Below are positions 15,291 to 23,364 of a DNA stretch of 41,695 nt, in pieces. Position 1 is the stretch's first letter. Each line of letters opens with the position of its first letter. The DNA lies in assembly GCA_963833375.1 (NCBI GenBank), contig CAWHXR010000002.1, forward strand, positions 1 through 41,695, written 5' to 3'. Below the pieces are notes generated by a model. That model was given only the letters and a program-made list of their open reading frames with translations. It made no database searches and had not been told where the DNA came from. This DNA is from DASUPK01 sp963833375. Lineage in GTDB: Bacteria; Actinomycetota; Thermoleophilia; Solirubrobacterales; 70-9. Both the position numbers and the translations under genes were made by a program.

Positions 15291-16397
15291 TTGGACCTTC
15301 CACTGTTCGCACACCGCGCGGCGCTCGAGCCCCTGTTGCCGAAGGTCGCCGAGCGCCAGCGGGCGGTGCTCGAGAGCGGCCGCTACATCCTTGGCCCCGA
15401 GGTCGAGGCGTTCGAGTCGGAGTTCGGCGACTACCTTGGGGTGGACCATTGCGTCGGGGTGGCAAACGGCACGGACGCTTTGGCGATCGGCCTGCGCGCG
15501 CTCGGGGTCGGGCCCGGCGACGAGGTCATCGTCCCTGCCTTCACCTTCTACGCGACGGCCGAGGCGGTGGCGGCGATCGGCGCGGTCCCGGTGTTCTGCG
15601 ACGTCGATCCGGAGACCTGGTGCATGACCGCGGCCACGGTCGAGCCGGCGATTGGGGGGCGAACCACGGCCATCCTCCCGGTGCACATCTTCGGCAACCC
15701 CGCACCAATCCCGGAGTTGATGGAGCTTGCGGAGTCGCGTGGGATCAAGGTCCTCGAGGACGCCGCGCAGGCCCACGGGGCGACCCTCGGCGGCCGCTTC
15801 GTCGGGACCCTGGGTCACGCCGCCACCTGGAGCTTCTTTCCCGCCAAGAACCTCGGCGGCTTCGGCGACGGCGGGGCGGTCACGACGGGGGACCCGGAGG
15901 TGGCGGCCCTCGTCAAGCGGCTGCGCTTCCACGGGTCTGAGGACAAGAAGGTGTTCACGGAGGTGGGCTACAACTCGCGCTTGGACGAGCTCCAGGCCGC
16001 CGGCCTCCGCGTGCTGTTGCCCCACCTCGCCGAATGGACCGAGTCGAGGCGGGCCGTCGCCGCCGCGTATGACGAGGCGGGGCTGGGCGAGATAGTCGGG
16101 CTCCAGCGCCAGCCTGATGGCGCTCGCTCCTGCTGGCATCTCTTCGCAGTGACTGCCTCCGACCGGGACGGGCTCGCGGGCGCTCTCGGCGCCGCCGGCA
16201 TCGGCGCTCGCCCGTACTACGAGGTGCCGCTCTACCGTCAGCCGGCGCTCGAGCGCTGGGCTCCCCCGCAGCCGCTTGCCGAGACTGAGCGAATCTGCTC
16301 GGAGGTGCTGGCGCTGCCGATGGGCCCGGCCCTCCCCGAGGGCGCGGAGGCGCAGGTCGTCTCGGCTGTCCGCGAGAGCGTCGTCCCGCAGGCCTAG
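15291..16397 (+). CDS. wbpE: DegT/DnrJ/EryC1/StrS aminotransferase, WbpE-like UDP-sugar 3-aminotransferase
   Basis: PLP-dependent transamination of a keto-sugar nucleotide, in this context C3 of UDP-3-keto-GlcNAcA with glutamate as donor. 368 residues. Features: NGTDAL at 59-64 (phosphate binding), PAFTFYATAEAV at 82-93, EDAAQAHGA at 156-164 (PLP ring Asp), and the Schiff-base Lys186 in SFFPAKNLGGFGDGGA. The C-terminal part has YNSRLDELQAA and GARPYYEVPLYRQ. The last, with Tyr-Tyr and Pro-Leu, is typical of the WbpE/3-aminotransferase subgroup. It sits next to convergent WbpD- and WbpB-like genes, which sets the likely substrate. TTG start supported by the upstream TACCCT. Confidence 0.9.
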   Translation: MDLPLFAHRAALEPLLPKVAERQRAVLESGRYILGPEVEAFESEFGDYLGVDHCVGVANGTDALAIGLRALGVGPGDEVIVPAFTFYATAEAVAAIGAVPVFCDVDPETWCMTAATVEPAIGGRTTAILPVHIFGNPAPIPELMELAESRGIKVLEDAAQAHGATLGGRFVGTLGHAATWSFFPAKNLGGFGDGGAVTTGDPEVAALVKRLRFHGSEDKKVFTEVGYNSRLDELQAAGLRVLLPHLAEWTESRRAVAAAYDEAGLGEIVGLQRQPDGARSCWHLFAVTASDRDGLAGALGAAGIGARPYYEVPLYRQPALERWAPPQPLAETERICSEVLALPMGPALPEGAEAQVVSAVRESVVPQA

Positions 16398-16400
16398 ACC

Positions 16401-17120
16401 CTAGTCTCGCCAGCGCTCCAGCAGGTCCTCGTCCGGGACCTCGCGCAGCTTCCGAGCGGGAACGCCAACCACCACGGTGCGAGCCGGCACGGCATCCGTC
16501 ACGACCGCTCCGGCCCCCACGAACGCCTCCTCGCCGACCTCGATCCCGGGGCAGACCACGGCTCCGCCGCCGATCCGGCACGCCCTGCGGAGGATCGGGG
16601 CATCGGGCGCCTCCCCGCGAGGATGGCGGCCCATCGTGTTGTCGTTGGTCAGCGTGACCCCGGGGCCGATGAAGACGTCGTCCTCGACGACCGTCCCGGC
16701 GGTGACGTAGCAGTTGGTCTGCACCTTGACGCGCTCGCCGACGATGACGTCGTTGTCGACGGCGCTACCGCGGCCGATCACGGACTCCGCGCCGATCCGG
16801 GCCCGCTCGCGCACCTGCGCCTGATCGCCGATCACCGCTCCGTCGCCGATCTCGGCGCCCGCCAGGACGACCGCTCCCGCGCAGATCGCCGCGCCGTCGC
16901 CGATCACCGCTGGGGGCGGGCTCTCCGAGCTCGCCGTCGAGCGGCTGCCCAGCTTCAGAGGCTTGCCGATCACAGCGGAGTCCTGGATCGCGCAGCCGGC
17001 GCCGATCCGGGTGCCCGGGTGGATCACGACGTTGCCTCCGAGCTCGACCCCGGAGCCGATCTGCGCCCCCTCTCCGAGCAGGAGGCCTGGGGCGAGATCT
17101 GACGGTCGAAGCTCGCTCAT
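16401..17120 (-). CDS. wbpD: Hexapeptide-repeat acetyltransferase, WbpD-like UDP-3-amino-sugar N-acetyltransferase
   Basis: Acetyl-CoA-dependent N-acetylation of the 3-amino group created by the aminotransferase. 239 residues, built almost wholly of [LIV]-G-x4 hexapeptide repeats forming a left-handed beta-helix. The block GPGVTLTNDNTMG near 152-164 and the coil AFVGAGAVVTDAVPARTVVVGVPARKLR at the C-terminus match the WbpD/WlbB type. It is longer than WbpD (about 190 residues); the extra length is N-terminal repeats (residues ~15-70). Three bases separate its stop from the convergent wbpE stop. The gap to the upstream wbpB-like gene is 21 bases, with GAGG as a Shine-Dalgarno sequence four bases before ATG, so wbpB-wbpD form one operon. 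Confidence 0.88.
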   Translation of the reverse strand: MSELRPSDLAPGLLLGEGAQIGSGVELGGNVVIHPGTRIGAGCAIQDSAVIGKPLKLGSRSTASSESPPPAVIGDGAAICAGAVVLAGAEIGDGAVIGDQAQVRERARIGAESVIGRGSAVDNDVIVGERVKVQTNCYVTAGTVVEDDVFIGPGVTLTNDNTMGRHPRGEAPDAPILRRACRIGGGAVVCPGIEVGEEAFVGAGAVVTDAVPARTVVVGVPARKLREVPDEDLLERWRD

Positions 17121-17141
17121 ACGCCTCGACCGCGTCCGGCC

Positions 17142-18170
17142 TCAGGCCTGGGCGCCGCTCGCCAGCGTCGTCCCGATCGCCTGGGGGGCTCCGCCGTTCT
17201 CCAGAGAGGTCTGGAGCGCCTCCAGCACCTGCACGACGCGGACACCCGCGACCCCATCGGTGTGCGGCCGGCTGCCCGTGCGCACGCACTCGATGAAGTG
17301 CTCGCACTCGAGCCGCAGCGGCTCGTGATTGGGAACCGCGGGGCTCCACACGGCCCCGGACCGGGTGATGTACTCGCCGTAGGACTCGGCGGAGGCGTCG
17401 AAGCCCTTGTCCCAGATCGTAAGCTTTCTCTCCAGGGCCATGTCGTCGAGCGTCGCCATCCGGTCCGACCCGACCACGGTGAGCTTCCGCATCTTGTGGG
17501 GGTCGAGCCAGGAGAGATGGAGGTGTGCGGCTAGGCCCGTGTCGAAGCGGATGAACGCGAAGACCACGTCCTCGACGCCCTCGCGCACATAGGCCTCGCC
17601 CCGCGCGGAGACCTCACTCGGATTGCCGTGGGCCAGCTCGAGCAACACCGAGACGTCATGTGCCCCGAGGCTCCAGAGCGCGTTCTCGTCGGCGCGCAGC
17701 TTCCCCAGGTTGAGGCGCTGGGAATACAGGTAGTAGACCTCGCCGAGCTCGCCGCTCGCGATCAGGTCCGCGAGCTGGCGGACGCCGGGGTGGTAGCAGA
17801 GGAGATGGCCGACCATCAGGACCAGGTCGCGCTCGTCCGCGAGGGCGGCGAGGCGCTCGGCCGAAGCGGCGTCCTGGGCAAGCGGCTTCTCCACGAAGCA
17901 GTGCTTGCCGGCCTCGAGCGCACGACCAGCGAGCTCGGCGTGGGTGGGGACGGGCGTCGTGATGGCGATGGCATCCAGGTTCGGATCGGCGAGCAGCTCG
18001 TCGAAGTCGCCCGTGAAGCGAGCGTCCGCATACGTGCCGCTCCAGCGGTCGCGGCTGGCGGCGTCGGCATCGCAGCACCAGGCGAGCTCGCAATCCGGGA
18101 GCGCGCTCAGGTTGCGCGCGAGGTTCGGGCCCCAGTAGCCGAGGCCGGCTATGGCCACGCGGACCGGCAT
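17142..18170 (-). CDS. wbpB: Gfo/Idh/MocA oxidoreductase, WbpB-like UDP-GlcNAcA 3-dehydrogenase
   Basis: NAD-dependent oxidation of C3 of UDP-GlcNAcA, which in the known pathway is coupled to WbpE through 2-oxoglutarate recycling of NADH. 342 residues. Rossmann motif GLGYWG at 9-14, the dinucleotide/substrate motif EKPLA at 94-98 with Lys95, and GAHDVSVLLELA near residue 170 with the family His. LDPHKMRKLTVVGSDRMATLDD in the C-terminal alpha/beta domain is typical of the WbpB/WlbA group. Preceded by TACACT 8 bases before ATG. Followed by wbpD. Other Gfo/Idh/MocA specificities are possible, but the neighbours make this one likely. Confidence 0.9.
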   Translation of the reverse strand: MPVRVAIAGLGYWGPNLARNLSALPDCELAWCCDADAASRDRWSGTYADARFTGDFDELLADPNLDAIAITTPVPTHAELAGRALEAGKHCFVEKPLAQDAASAERLAALADERDLVLMVGHLLCYHPGVRQLADLIASGELGEVYYLYSQRLNLGKLRADENALWSLGAHDVSVLLELAHGNPSEVSARGEAYVREGVEDVVFAFIRFDTGLAAHLHLSWLDPHKMRKLTVVGSDRMATLDDMALERKLTIWDKGFDASAESYGEYITRSGAVWSPAVPNHEPLRLECEHFIECVRTGSRPHTDGVAGVRVVQVLEALQTSLENGGAPQAIGTTLASGAQA

Positions 18171-18178
18171 GGCGGGGA

Positions 18179-18184
18179 AGTGTA
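18179..18184 (-). promoter_or_regulatory. -10-like TACACT, leaderless promoter of the wbpB-wbpD operon
   Basis: Ends 8 bases before the ATG at 18170. Same hexamer and nearly the same spacing as the WbpA-like gene (2623-2628), the other part of the same pathway. Confidence 0.55.
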
Positions 18185-18209
18185 GGGCGGGGAACTCGGT
18201 TGGCCGTGC

Positions 18210-19298
18210 TCAGGGGACAATCGCGATGACTGCGTGGGCGACCCGTTCGCCCGCTTGACCCCCGCCGTAGATCTCGATCGCGCCCGACTCGCTCTCGTGC
18301 GGGGCGGGAAGGCGCTCGAGTCCGGCGATCGCCGCATCGGGATCGAGCCCGATCAGCAGGTTCCAGCCACGGGCGACGGTCTCCTCCCACTCGGTCCGCT
18401 CGCGCATCGTCAGACAGGGAACGGACGCGATGAACGCCTCCTTCTGCAGCCCTCCCGAGTCTGTGAGAAGGGCTCGCGCGGAGCCGAGCAGCCTGAGCAT
18501 GTCCAGATAGCCGATCGGGTCAATCGGCCGGATGCCGCGCCCCGGCAGCTGCGCGAAGGTGGCGGTCGCGTCCAGCCGTGCGCGCGTCCTCGGGTGGACG
18601 GGAAAGACGACGGGCACCGACTCGGCGACCCGAGCTAGGACCTCGACCAGCCGCCTGAGTCGCTCGGGATGATCCACGTTCTCCGGGCGATGGGCGGTGG
18701 CGATGCAATAGGAGCCCGGATCGAGGCCGAGCGACTCGAGGATCGAGGAGCGCCGCTCGGCGATCGGCCCGAAGGTGAGTGCCACGTCCGCCATCACGTC
18801 GCCGACGACCTCCGCCCCCGACGCGAGCCCCTCGTGCTCGAGATTCCGGAGGGCAAGCTCCGTCGAGCAGAGGCGCAGATCCGCCAGGGAGTCGGTGACG
18901 AGGCGGTTCACCTCCTCTGGGGTATCGAGCGAGTGAGATCGCATCCCGGCCTCGACATGGGCAAGCGGTGTGCGCGCCCGTGCGGCCACGAGGGCAGCTC
19001 CAAGGGTGGAGTTCGTGTCGCCATAGACCAGCATGGCGTCCGGCAAGACCCGATCGAGGAGGGGCTCGAGCCGGGTGATGATCGCGGCGGTCTGGTCCGC
19101 GTGGCTCCCGGACCCGATCCCGAGCACGTGGTCGGCGGCCGGCAGCCCGAGCTCCTCGAAGAAGATCTCGGAGAGCCGCCGGTCGTAATGCTGGCCGGTG
19201 TGGACCAGGACCTCTTCGGCGCGCTCTCGCAGGCGGTGCGAGACGGCCACCGCCTTGACGAACTGCGGCCGGTTTCCTACGACGGTCAGGACCTTCAT
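18210..19298 (-). CDS. wbpI: Non-hydrolysing UDP-sugar 2-epimerase, WbpI-like
   Basis: Epimerises C2 of a UDP-2-acetamido sugar; in this pathway UDP-GlcNAc(3NAc)A to UDP-ManNAc(3NAc)A. 362 residues, usual length for the WecB/WbpI fold. Motifs: VVGNRPQFVKA at 6-16, VYGDTNSTLG at 91-100, HVEAGMRS at 114-121 with catalytic Glu, THRPEN-type ATAHRPENVD, HPRTRARL, and DSGGLQKEA. The C-terminal RTEWEETVARGWN and YGGGQAGERVA agree better with WbpI than with hydrolysing or WecB enzymes, judged from remembered WbpI sequence. ATG at 19298 chosen because it abuts the first strand and lies three bases from the divergent methyltransferase start. UDP-GlcNAc 2-epimerase (WecB) is the alternative. Confidence 0.9.
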   Translation of the reverse strand: MKVLTVVGNRPQFVKAVAVSHRLRERAEEVLVHTGQHYDRRLSEIFFEELGLPAADHVLGIGSGSHADQTAAIITRLEPLLDRVLPDAMLVYGDTNSTLGAALVAARARTPLAHVEAGMRSHSLDTPEEVNRLVTDSLADLRLCSTELALRNLEHEGLASGAEVVGDVMADVALTFGPIAERRSSILESLGLDPGSYCIATAHRPENVDHPERLRRLVEVLARVAESVPVVFPVHPRTRARLDATATFAQLPGRGIRPIDPIGYLDMLRLLGSARALLTDSGGLQKEAFIASVPCLTMRERTEWEETVARGWNLLIGLDPDAAIAGLERLPAPHESESGAIEIYGGGQAGERVAHAVIAIVP

Positions 19299-19301
19299 TC
19301 C

Positions 19302-20243
19302 ATGGGCGTGTATACAGCGCCGGTGCAGCTCACCTGTCCATGCTGTGGGGCCGAGCTCGATCCGTCGCTGGCCCTGACGGGCCCTGACCGCCTCCACCGG
19401 ACCCCGGGCAGCTTCCCGGTCGCCGCATGCCGCAATTGCGGCACGGGGGTGACCGTCCCGCGACTCGCGCCGACCGAGCTCGCTCGCTTCTACCCCGAGC
19501 GATATGGCCCCTACGACGCCGCGCAGGGTGGACTCGCCGCGAGCATCTCGAGCCTGATCCAGGGATGGCAGGGGGGGCGGGCGCTCGCCTCGCCGCCCCT
19601 GGCCGCGCTCGCGCGCCAGGAGCCAGGCCGCGTGGTGGACGTCGGCTGCGGCCGGGGCGATCTGGCCGCCTATCTGACCGGCCGCGGCTGGCGCGTCACG
19701 GGCATCGAGCCGTCGGCGTCGGCGTGCGAGGTCGCCCGGGCCAGGGGTATCGACGCCCGCCGGGGCACCGCGGAGGACGTCGAGCTCGAGGGCGAGAGCT
19801 ACAACGCAGCCATCTTCAGGCACTCCCTGGAGCACATGACGAAGCCGGCTCTCGCCCTGGAGCGCATCCGGGACTCGCTGCGGCCGGGGGGATGGGTGCT
19901 GATCTCGGTTCCGAACTTCGGCTGCTGGCAGAGGCGCAGATTCGGGAGCCGCTGGTACCACCTCGACCTGCCCCGCCACCGGGTCCACTTCACGGAGTCC
20001 GGCCTCGGCACCCTGCTCCAGCGAACCGGGTTCGAGTCCCCCGAGATCACCACGTCGACAAGCTCGGTGGGCCTGCCCGCGTCGATCCAGTACGCGCTGG
20101 CAGGCCGTTGCCTGTTCCCGGGTGGGCTGCCGCTGCGGATCGCCGCCGGTCTCTCCGCGCTCGCCTGGCCGTTGTCGCGCACTGCCGACTGGATCGGCGG
20201 CAGCGGGGACGTGCTCGACGCGGCGGCCCGCCGCCCTGCCTAG
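19302..20243 (+). CDS. Zinc-ribbon class I SAM-dependent methyltransferase
   Basis: 313 residues. An N-terminal zinc-ribbon-like module has cysteines at 12, 14, 15 (CPCC) and 43, 46 (CRNC), followed by a linker and the Rossmann methyltransferase core. SAM-binding motif DVGCGRGD at 113-120; acidic ribose residue in ITGIEPSASA region (~135); FRHSLEHMTKPALALERI and PGGWVLISVPNFGCW give motifs near post I/II. This layout is common in polysaccharide-cluster methyltransferases that modify a sugar or chain end. The substrate is unknown. Its ATG is three bases from the divergent wbpI ATG, so the two promoters must lie inside each other's coding sequence. The stop overlaps amidotransferase 1 in CTAG. 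Confidence 0.88.
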   Translation: MGVYTAPVQLTCPCCGAELDPSLALTGPDRLHRTPGSFPVAACRNCGTGVTVPRLAPTELARFYPERYGPYDAAQGGLAASISSLIQGWQGGRALASPPLAALARQEPGRVVDVGCGRGDLAAYLTGRGWRVTGIEPSASACEVARARGIDARRGTAEDVELEGESYNAAIFRHSLEHMTKPALALERIRDSLRPGGWVLISVPNFGCWQRRRFGSRWYHLDLPRHRVHFTESGLGTLLQRTGFESPEITTSTSSVGLPASIQYALAGRCLFPGGLPLRIAAGLSALAWPLSRTADWIGGSGDVLDAAARRPA

Positions 20244-22075
20244 GCCGCGGCCCCTGCGGGCGCCGTGCGCCAGGCGGACAGCCTGCGAAGCCAGAGCTCC
20301 GCAATCAGGGCGCGCCAGATCGCGCTGGGGTCGCGCCATCGGCCGGCGGCCAGATCCGCCTCGACCACGGTCCGATTGACAAGCGGCGCCGACCTCGCGC
20401 CGGGATCCAGCAGCAGCTCACCGATCCGCTCACGGGCGGCCGGGGCGGCGAGCCAGCTCGCCTGCGGCGTCAGGTATCCGACCTTGTCCCGCCGCGCCAA
20501 GACGTCCTCCGGGACCAGGTCGCGGACGGCGTCGCGCAGGGGGCTCTTCGTGACGCCGTTGCGGTAGACGAACCTCGCCGGAAGCGACAAAGCCAGCTCG
20601 GCCACCCGCCGGTCGAGCAACGGGAGCCTGACCTCACGACTGTGGGCCATGCTGTTGCGGTCCGCGTACCGGAGGAGCGGCGGCAGGCTGGTGCTGAAGA
20701 GCTCCAGGCGAAGCTGGCGGCCAAGCGGCCCGCCCGCGCCATCCCACCGATCCGCCGGCTCGACCCGCGCTGCCGCCCTGGCGATGCCCGGCTCGGCGTA
20801 GGGCGAGGCGTGACGACGCCGGTAGGCCCTGGCGGCGAAGCGGGGAAGGCGGTCGGCGGCCAGCGATGCGGCGACGGCGCGAATCTCGGCAGGGTCGCTG
20901 CTGATACCCCGGAGGAGCCCCGCCGCCCCCTGGGAGCGGAGCGCCCAGCCGGAGGTCCCCTCGTACCCGGCAAGCAGCTCGTCGCCGCCCTGCCCGTCGA
21001 GCAGCACGGTCACCCCCGCGGCCTTAGCAGCCTTCATCACGCGCCACTGGGCGTAGATGCTCGAGCTGCCCACCGGCTCCTCCTGGGAGTCGACCAGGGC
21101 CACGAGGTCATCGAGGAGCGCATCCCCGGTGGGCTCGACGGCATGGTGCTCGACCACCCCCGCCGCCTCGGCGGCCTGGTGGGCGAAGTGCCACTCGTCC
21201 CGATCGAACCCCGGGAACGTGGCCGTGAACGCATGCCGTGTGTGGTGGCCGGCGAGCTCGGCGGAGAGCGCGACGATGGCGGAGGAGTCGACGCCCCCGC
21301 TCAGCGACGTCCCGACCGGCACGTCGCTCCGCAGCCGGAGCCGGATCGAGTCGAGCAGGAGCTCGCGGAGCCTCGCCACCGCCGCGTCATAGGTATCCGG
21401 CACGTCGACGGCGCGGGGGGTCCAGTACCGCGCCGTCTCGATGCGACCGTCGCGCCAGCGCAGCAGATGCGAGCCGGGCAGGCGGTGCACCCCTCGAAGG
21501 AAGCTGCGGGCGGGATCGGGCATCAGCGAGTCGCGGGCCACGTAGTTGCCCAGTAGCTCATCGTCCGGGTGTCCCTCGACCCATGGGACCTGGAGCAGCG
21601 CCTTGAGCTCGGATGCGAAGGCGATCCGGCCGTCGAGCTCGTTCCAGTAGAGGGGCTTCTCTCCGAAGGGGTCGCAGGCAAGAGTGAGGGACTTCCGGCC
21701 CTCGTCCCAGACGGCGAACGCGAACATCCCGTTGAGGCGGTCGAGCGACTCCTCTCCCCACTCCGCCCAGGCGTGCAGGAGGACCTCCCCGTCACCCTCG
21801 GTCTCGAACCGGTGATCCAGGGAGCGAAGCTCCTCGCGGAGCTCGAGGTAGTTGTAGATCTCGCCGTTGAAGACCAGATGCCATCCCTGGAAGTGGAGCG
21901 GCTGGTTCGAGCGCTCGTGGAGGTCGATGATCTGAAGGCGCCGAAAGGCGAACCCGGCCTGCTCGTCGCACCAGAGGCCCTCCCCGTCGGGCCCCCGATT
22001 CCGCATCTGCTCGGCCATGCGCCGGAGAAGGGAAGCATCGGGCGCGGCCCCGGCGAGTCCGGCTATCCCGCACAT
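20240..22075 (-). CDS. asnB: Asparagine synthase (glutamine-hydrolysing)-like amidotransferase 1
   Basis: ATP-dependent transfer of glutamine amide nitrogen to a carboxylate. 611 residues. The class II glutaminase domain starts with Cys2 (MCGIAG), RNRGPDGEG at 26-33, LVFNGEIYN at 67-75 and DPFGEKPLYW. The synthetase domain has the PP-loop LSGGVDSS at 258-265, then LLDGQGGDELLAGYEG and RYADRNSMAHSREVRLPLLD. All key residues are intact. Located next to uronic-acid genes, it may amidate a hexuronic acid (as proposed for Francisella WbtH and Pseudomonas WbpS) rather than make free asparagine. That is inference. TATCCT ends 7 bases before the ATG. Confidence 0.92.
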   Translation of the reverse strand: MCGIAGLAGAAPDASLLRRMAEQMRNRGPDGEGLWCDEQAGFAFRRLQIIDLHERSNQPLHFQGWHLVFNGEIYNYLELREELRSLDHRFETEGDGEVLLHAWAEWGEESLDRLNGMFAFAVWDEGRKSLTLACDPFGEKPLYWNELDGRIAFASELKALLQVPWVEGHPDDELLGNYVARDSLMPDPARSFLRGVHRLPGSHLLRWRDGRIETARYWTPRAVDVPDTYDAAVARLRELLLDSIRLRLRSDVPVGTSLSGGVDSSAIVALSAELAGHHTRHAFTATFPGFDRDEWHFAHQAAEAAGVVEHHAVEPTGDALLDDLVALVDSQEEPVGSSSIYAQWRVMKAAKAAGVTVLLDGQGGDELLAGYEGTSGWALRSQGAAGLLRGISSDPAEIRAVAASLAADRLPRFAARAYRRRHASPYAEPGIARAAARVEPADRWDGAGGPLGRQLRLELFSTSLPPLLRYADRNSMAHSREVRLPLLDRRVAELALSLPARFVYRNGVTKSPLRDAVRDLVPEDVLARRDKVGYLTPQASWLAAPAARERIGELLLDPGARSAPLVNRTVVEADLAAGRWRDPSAIWRALIAELWLRRLSAWRTAPAGAAA

Positions 22076-22082
22076 GGCGGCG

Positions 22083-22088
22083 AGGATA
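22083..22088 (-). promoter_or_regulatory. -10-like TATCCT before amidotransferase 1
   Basis: Ends 7 bases before the ATG at 22075, in the 20-base gap after the preceding minus-strand GT4. Implies a separate, leaderless transcript. Confidence 0.5.
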
Positions 22089-22095
22089 GGACGAG

Positions 22096-23364
22096 CTAGC
22101 CCGTCAGCACGCGCCCGATCACCCCGAGCAGGGCATCTGCCGGAGCGGGGTACAGGTAGCGATCCAGGTCGCGTGGCTCGAATCCGCGCGCCAGCTCGCC
22201 GCTCGCCACCTCGCTCAGGGCGTGGCGAACGGCGTCGGCGTCATCCGGCCGGACAACCGACCCGGTCCGAGTCTCGCGGACGATCCGGGCCGCCTCGTTC
22301 TCTCCGGCGAGAGCGAGGATCGGCCGTGCGGCCCGCAGGTACTCGAAGACCTTTCCCGTGGCGATCGAGGTGTCGTTGGAGGTGATCAGCAGCAGGGCGT
22401 CCGCATCGCGCTGGAGCGCGAGCGCCTGCGCGCGCGGCAGCTGCCCGAGCAGCTCGACCACCGGGGCGAGGTCCGGTGCCGAGAGCGTGGCGCGCTCGGA
22501 ATCGGTCAGTGCACCGGCGATCACCAGTCTCAAGGTTCGGCTCAGCGCGTCGCCATCGCTGACGATCGCCCGCAGCGCCGCGAGCAGGCCGCTCTCGTCG
22601 TGCCCCCTGACCCCGCCGAGGGTGCCGGTGTAGACCAGGTTCGCGCGGTCGTCGCCCAGCGGAGGGTGGCCGGCGCCCTCGACCTCCGCATCCAGCTCGG
22701 GGTCCCAGGCGTTCTGGATGGTCGTGGCGGTGGCGCCCAGCCGGGCCTCGAGGTCGGCCGTGATCGGCCGGGTAGCCCCGACCATCGCGTCGGCGGTCCG
22801 CGCCACCTTCGCCTCCAGCCGCCGGTCGAGCTCCCGCTGGGGGCGGGTCCGGAAGGGCGGCCGCAGGGGCTCGAAGATCCAGCCGTCGCGAAGCTCCGCG
22901 ATCCATTGCGGACGATGGCGTCCCAGCGCGAGGCCGGCGAGGTGCACCGAGTCGGGCGGCGAGCTGGTGATCACGCAGTCGAACTTCCGCTCGCGCAGCA
23001 GCCGCCTCGCGGCGCGGGCGGCGAACGGCACCCAGCTCGCGGCGTAGGCGTCGGGCACGAGCACCTGCGTGAGCAGGCCCGGAGGCTCCGTGCCGCCGCC
23101 GGTCGTGGCGTCGGCCAGAGGCGGACGGCGCAGGGCCCTGCGGAGCCCCTCGACCGAGACGAGGTCCCGCGTGCGATGCACGTCGTTCTCCTCGTCGTCC
23201 GCTGCGGTGCCGAACGCGTCGGTGGTCACGATCGTGACCGCGTGGCCGCCCCTGCGCAGGTATTTGGCGAGCGCCGCCCAGCGGCTCGCACCGCTCCCCG
23301 GCGCCGGGGACCAGTGGTAGGTGATGAGCAGCAGTCTGTACCCTGGCCCGCGCGAGGGACCCAT
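22096..23364 (-). CDS. GT4-like glycosyltransferase
   Basis: 422 residues, GT-B fold. The N-terminal YRLLLITYHWSPAPGSGASRWAALAKYL shows the family 4 Gly/Ser loop. The middle segment FDCVITSSPPDSVHLAGLAL and DGWIFEPLRPPFRTRPQRELDRRLEAKV is typical of WbuB/colanic-type GT4 enzymes. The donor domain has LVYTGTLGGVRGHDESGLL and the nucleotide-binding KVFEYLRAARPILAL near residue 350. ATG at 23364 chosen because the first strand follows immediately; this ATG shares CATG with the divergent epimerase start. Long N-terminal extension in the open frame is antisense to that epimerase and was rejected. Acceptor and donor unknown. Confidence 0.85.
   Translation of the reverse strand: MGPSRGPGYRLLLITYHWSPAPGSGASRWAALAKYLRRGGHAVTIVTTDAFGTAADDEENDVHRTRDLVSVEGLRRALRRPPLADATTGGGTEPPGLLTQVLVPDAYAASWVPFAARAARRLLRERKFDCVITSSPPDSVHLAGLALGRHRPQWIAELRDGWIFEPLRPPFRTRPQRELDRRLEAKVARTADAMVGATRPITADLEARLGATATTIQNAWDPELDAEVEGAGHPPLGDDRANLVYTGTLGGVRGHDESGLLAALRAIVSDGDALSRTLRLVIAGALTDSERATLSAPDLAPVVELLGQLPRAQALALQRDADALLLITSNDTSIATGKVFEYLRAARPILALAGENEAARIVRETRTGSVVRPDDADAVRHALSEVASGELARGFEPRDLDRYLYPAPADALLGVIGRVLTG

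Noticed and set aside
18210..20339. Long minus-strand open frame extending the WbpI-like protein N-terminally to ~709 residues
   Set aside because: The added part is antisense to the zinc-ribbon methyltransferase and is Arg/Pro/Gly-rich without domains; the real ATG at 19298 directly precedes the first Rossmann strand.
19427..21556. 709-codon plus-strand open frame opposite amidotransferase 1
   Set aside because: Low-complexity Arg/Gly/Ala text, typical shadow of a GC-rich gene; the opposite strand encodes an intact AsnB-like protein.
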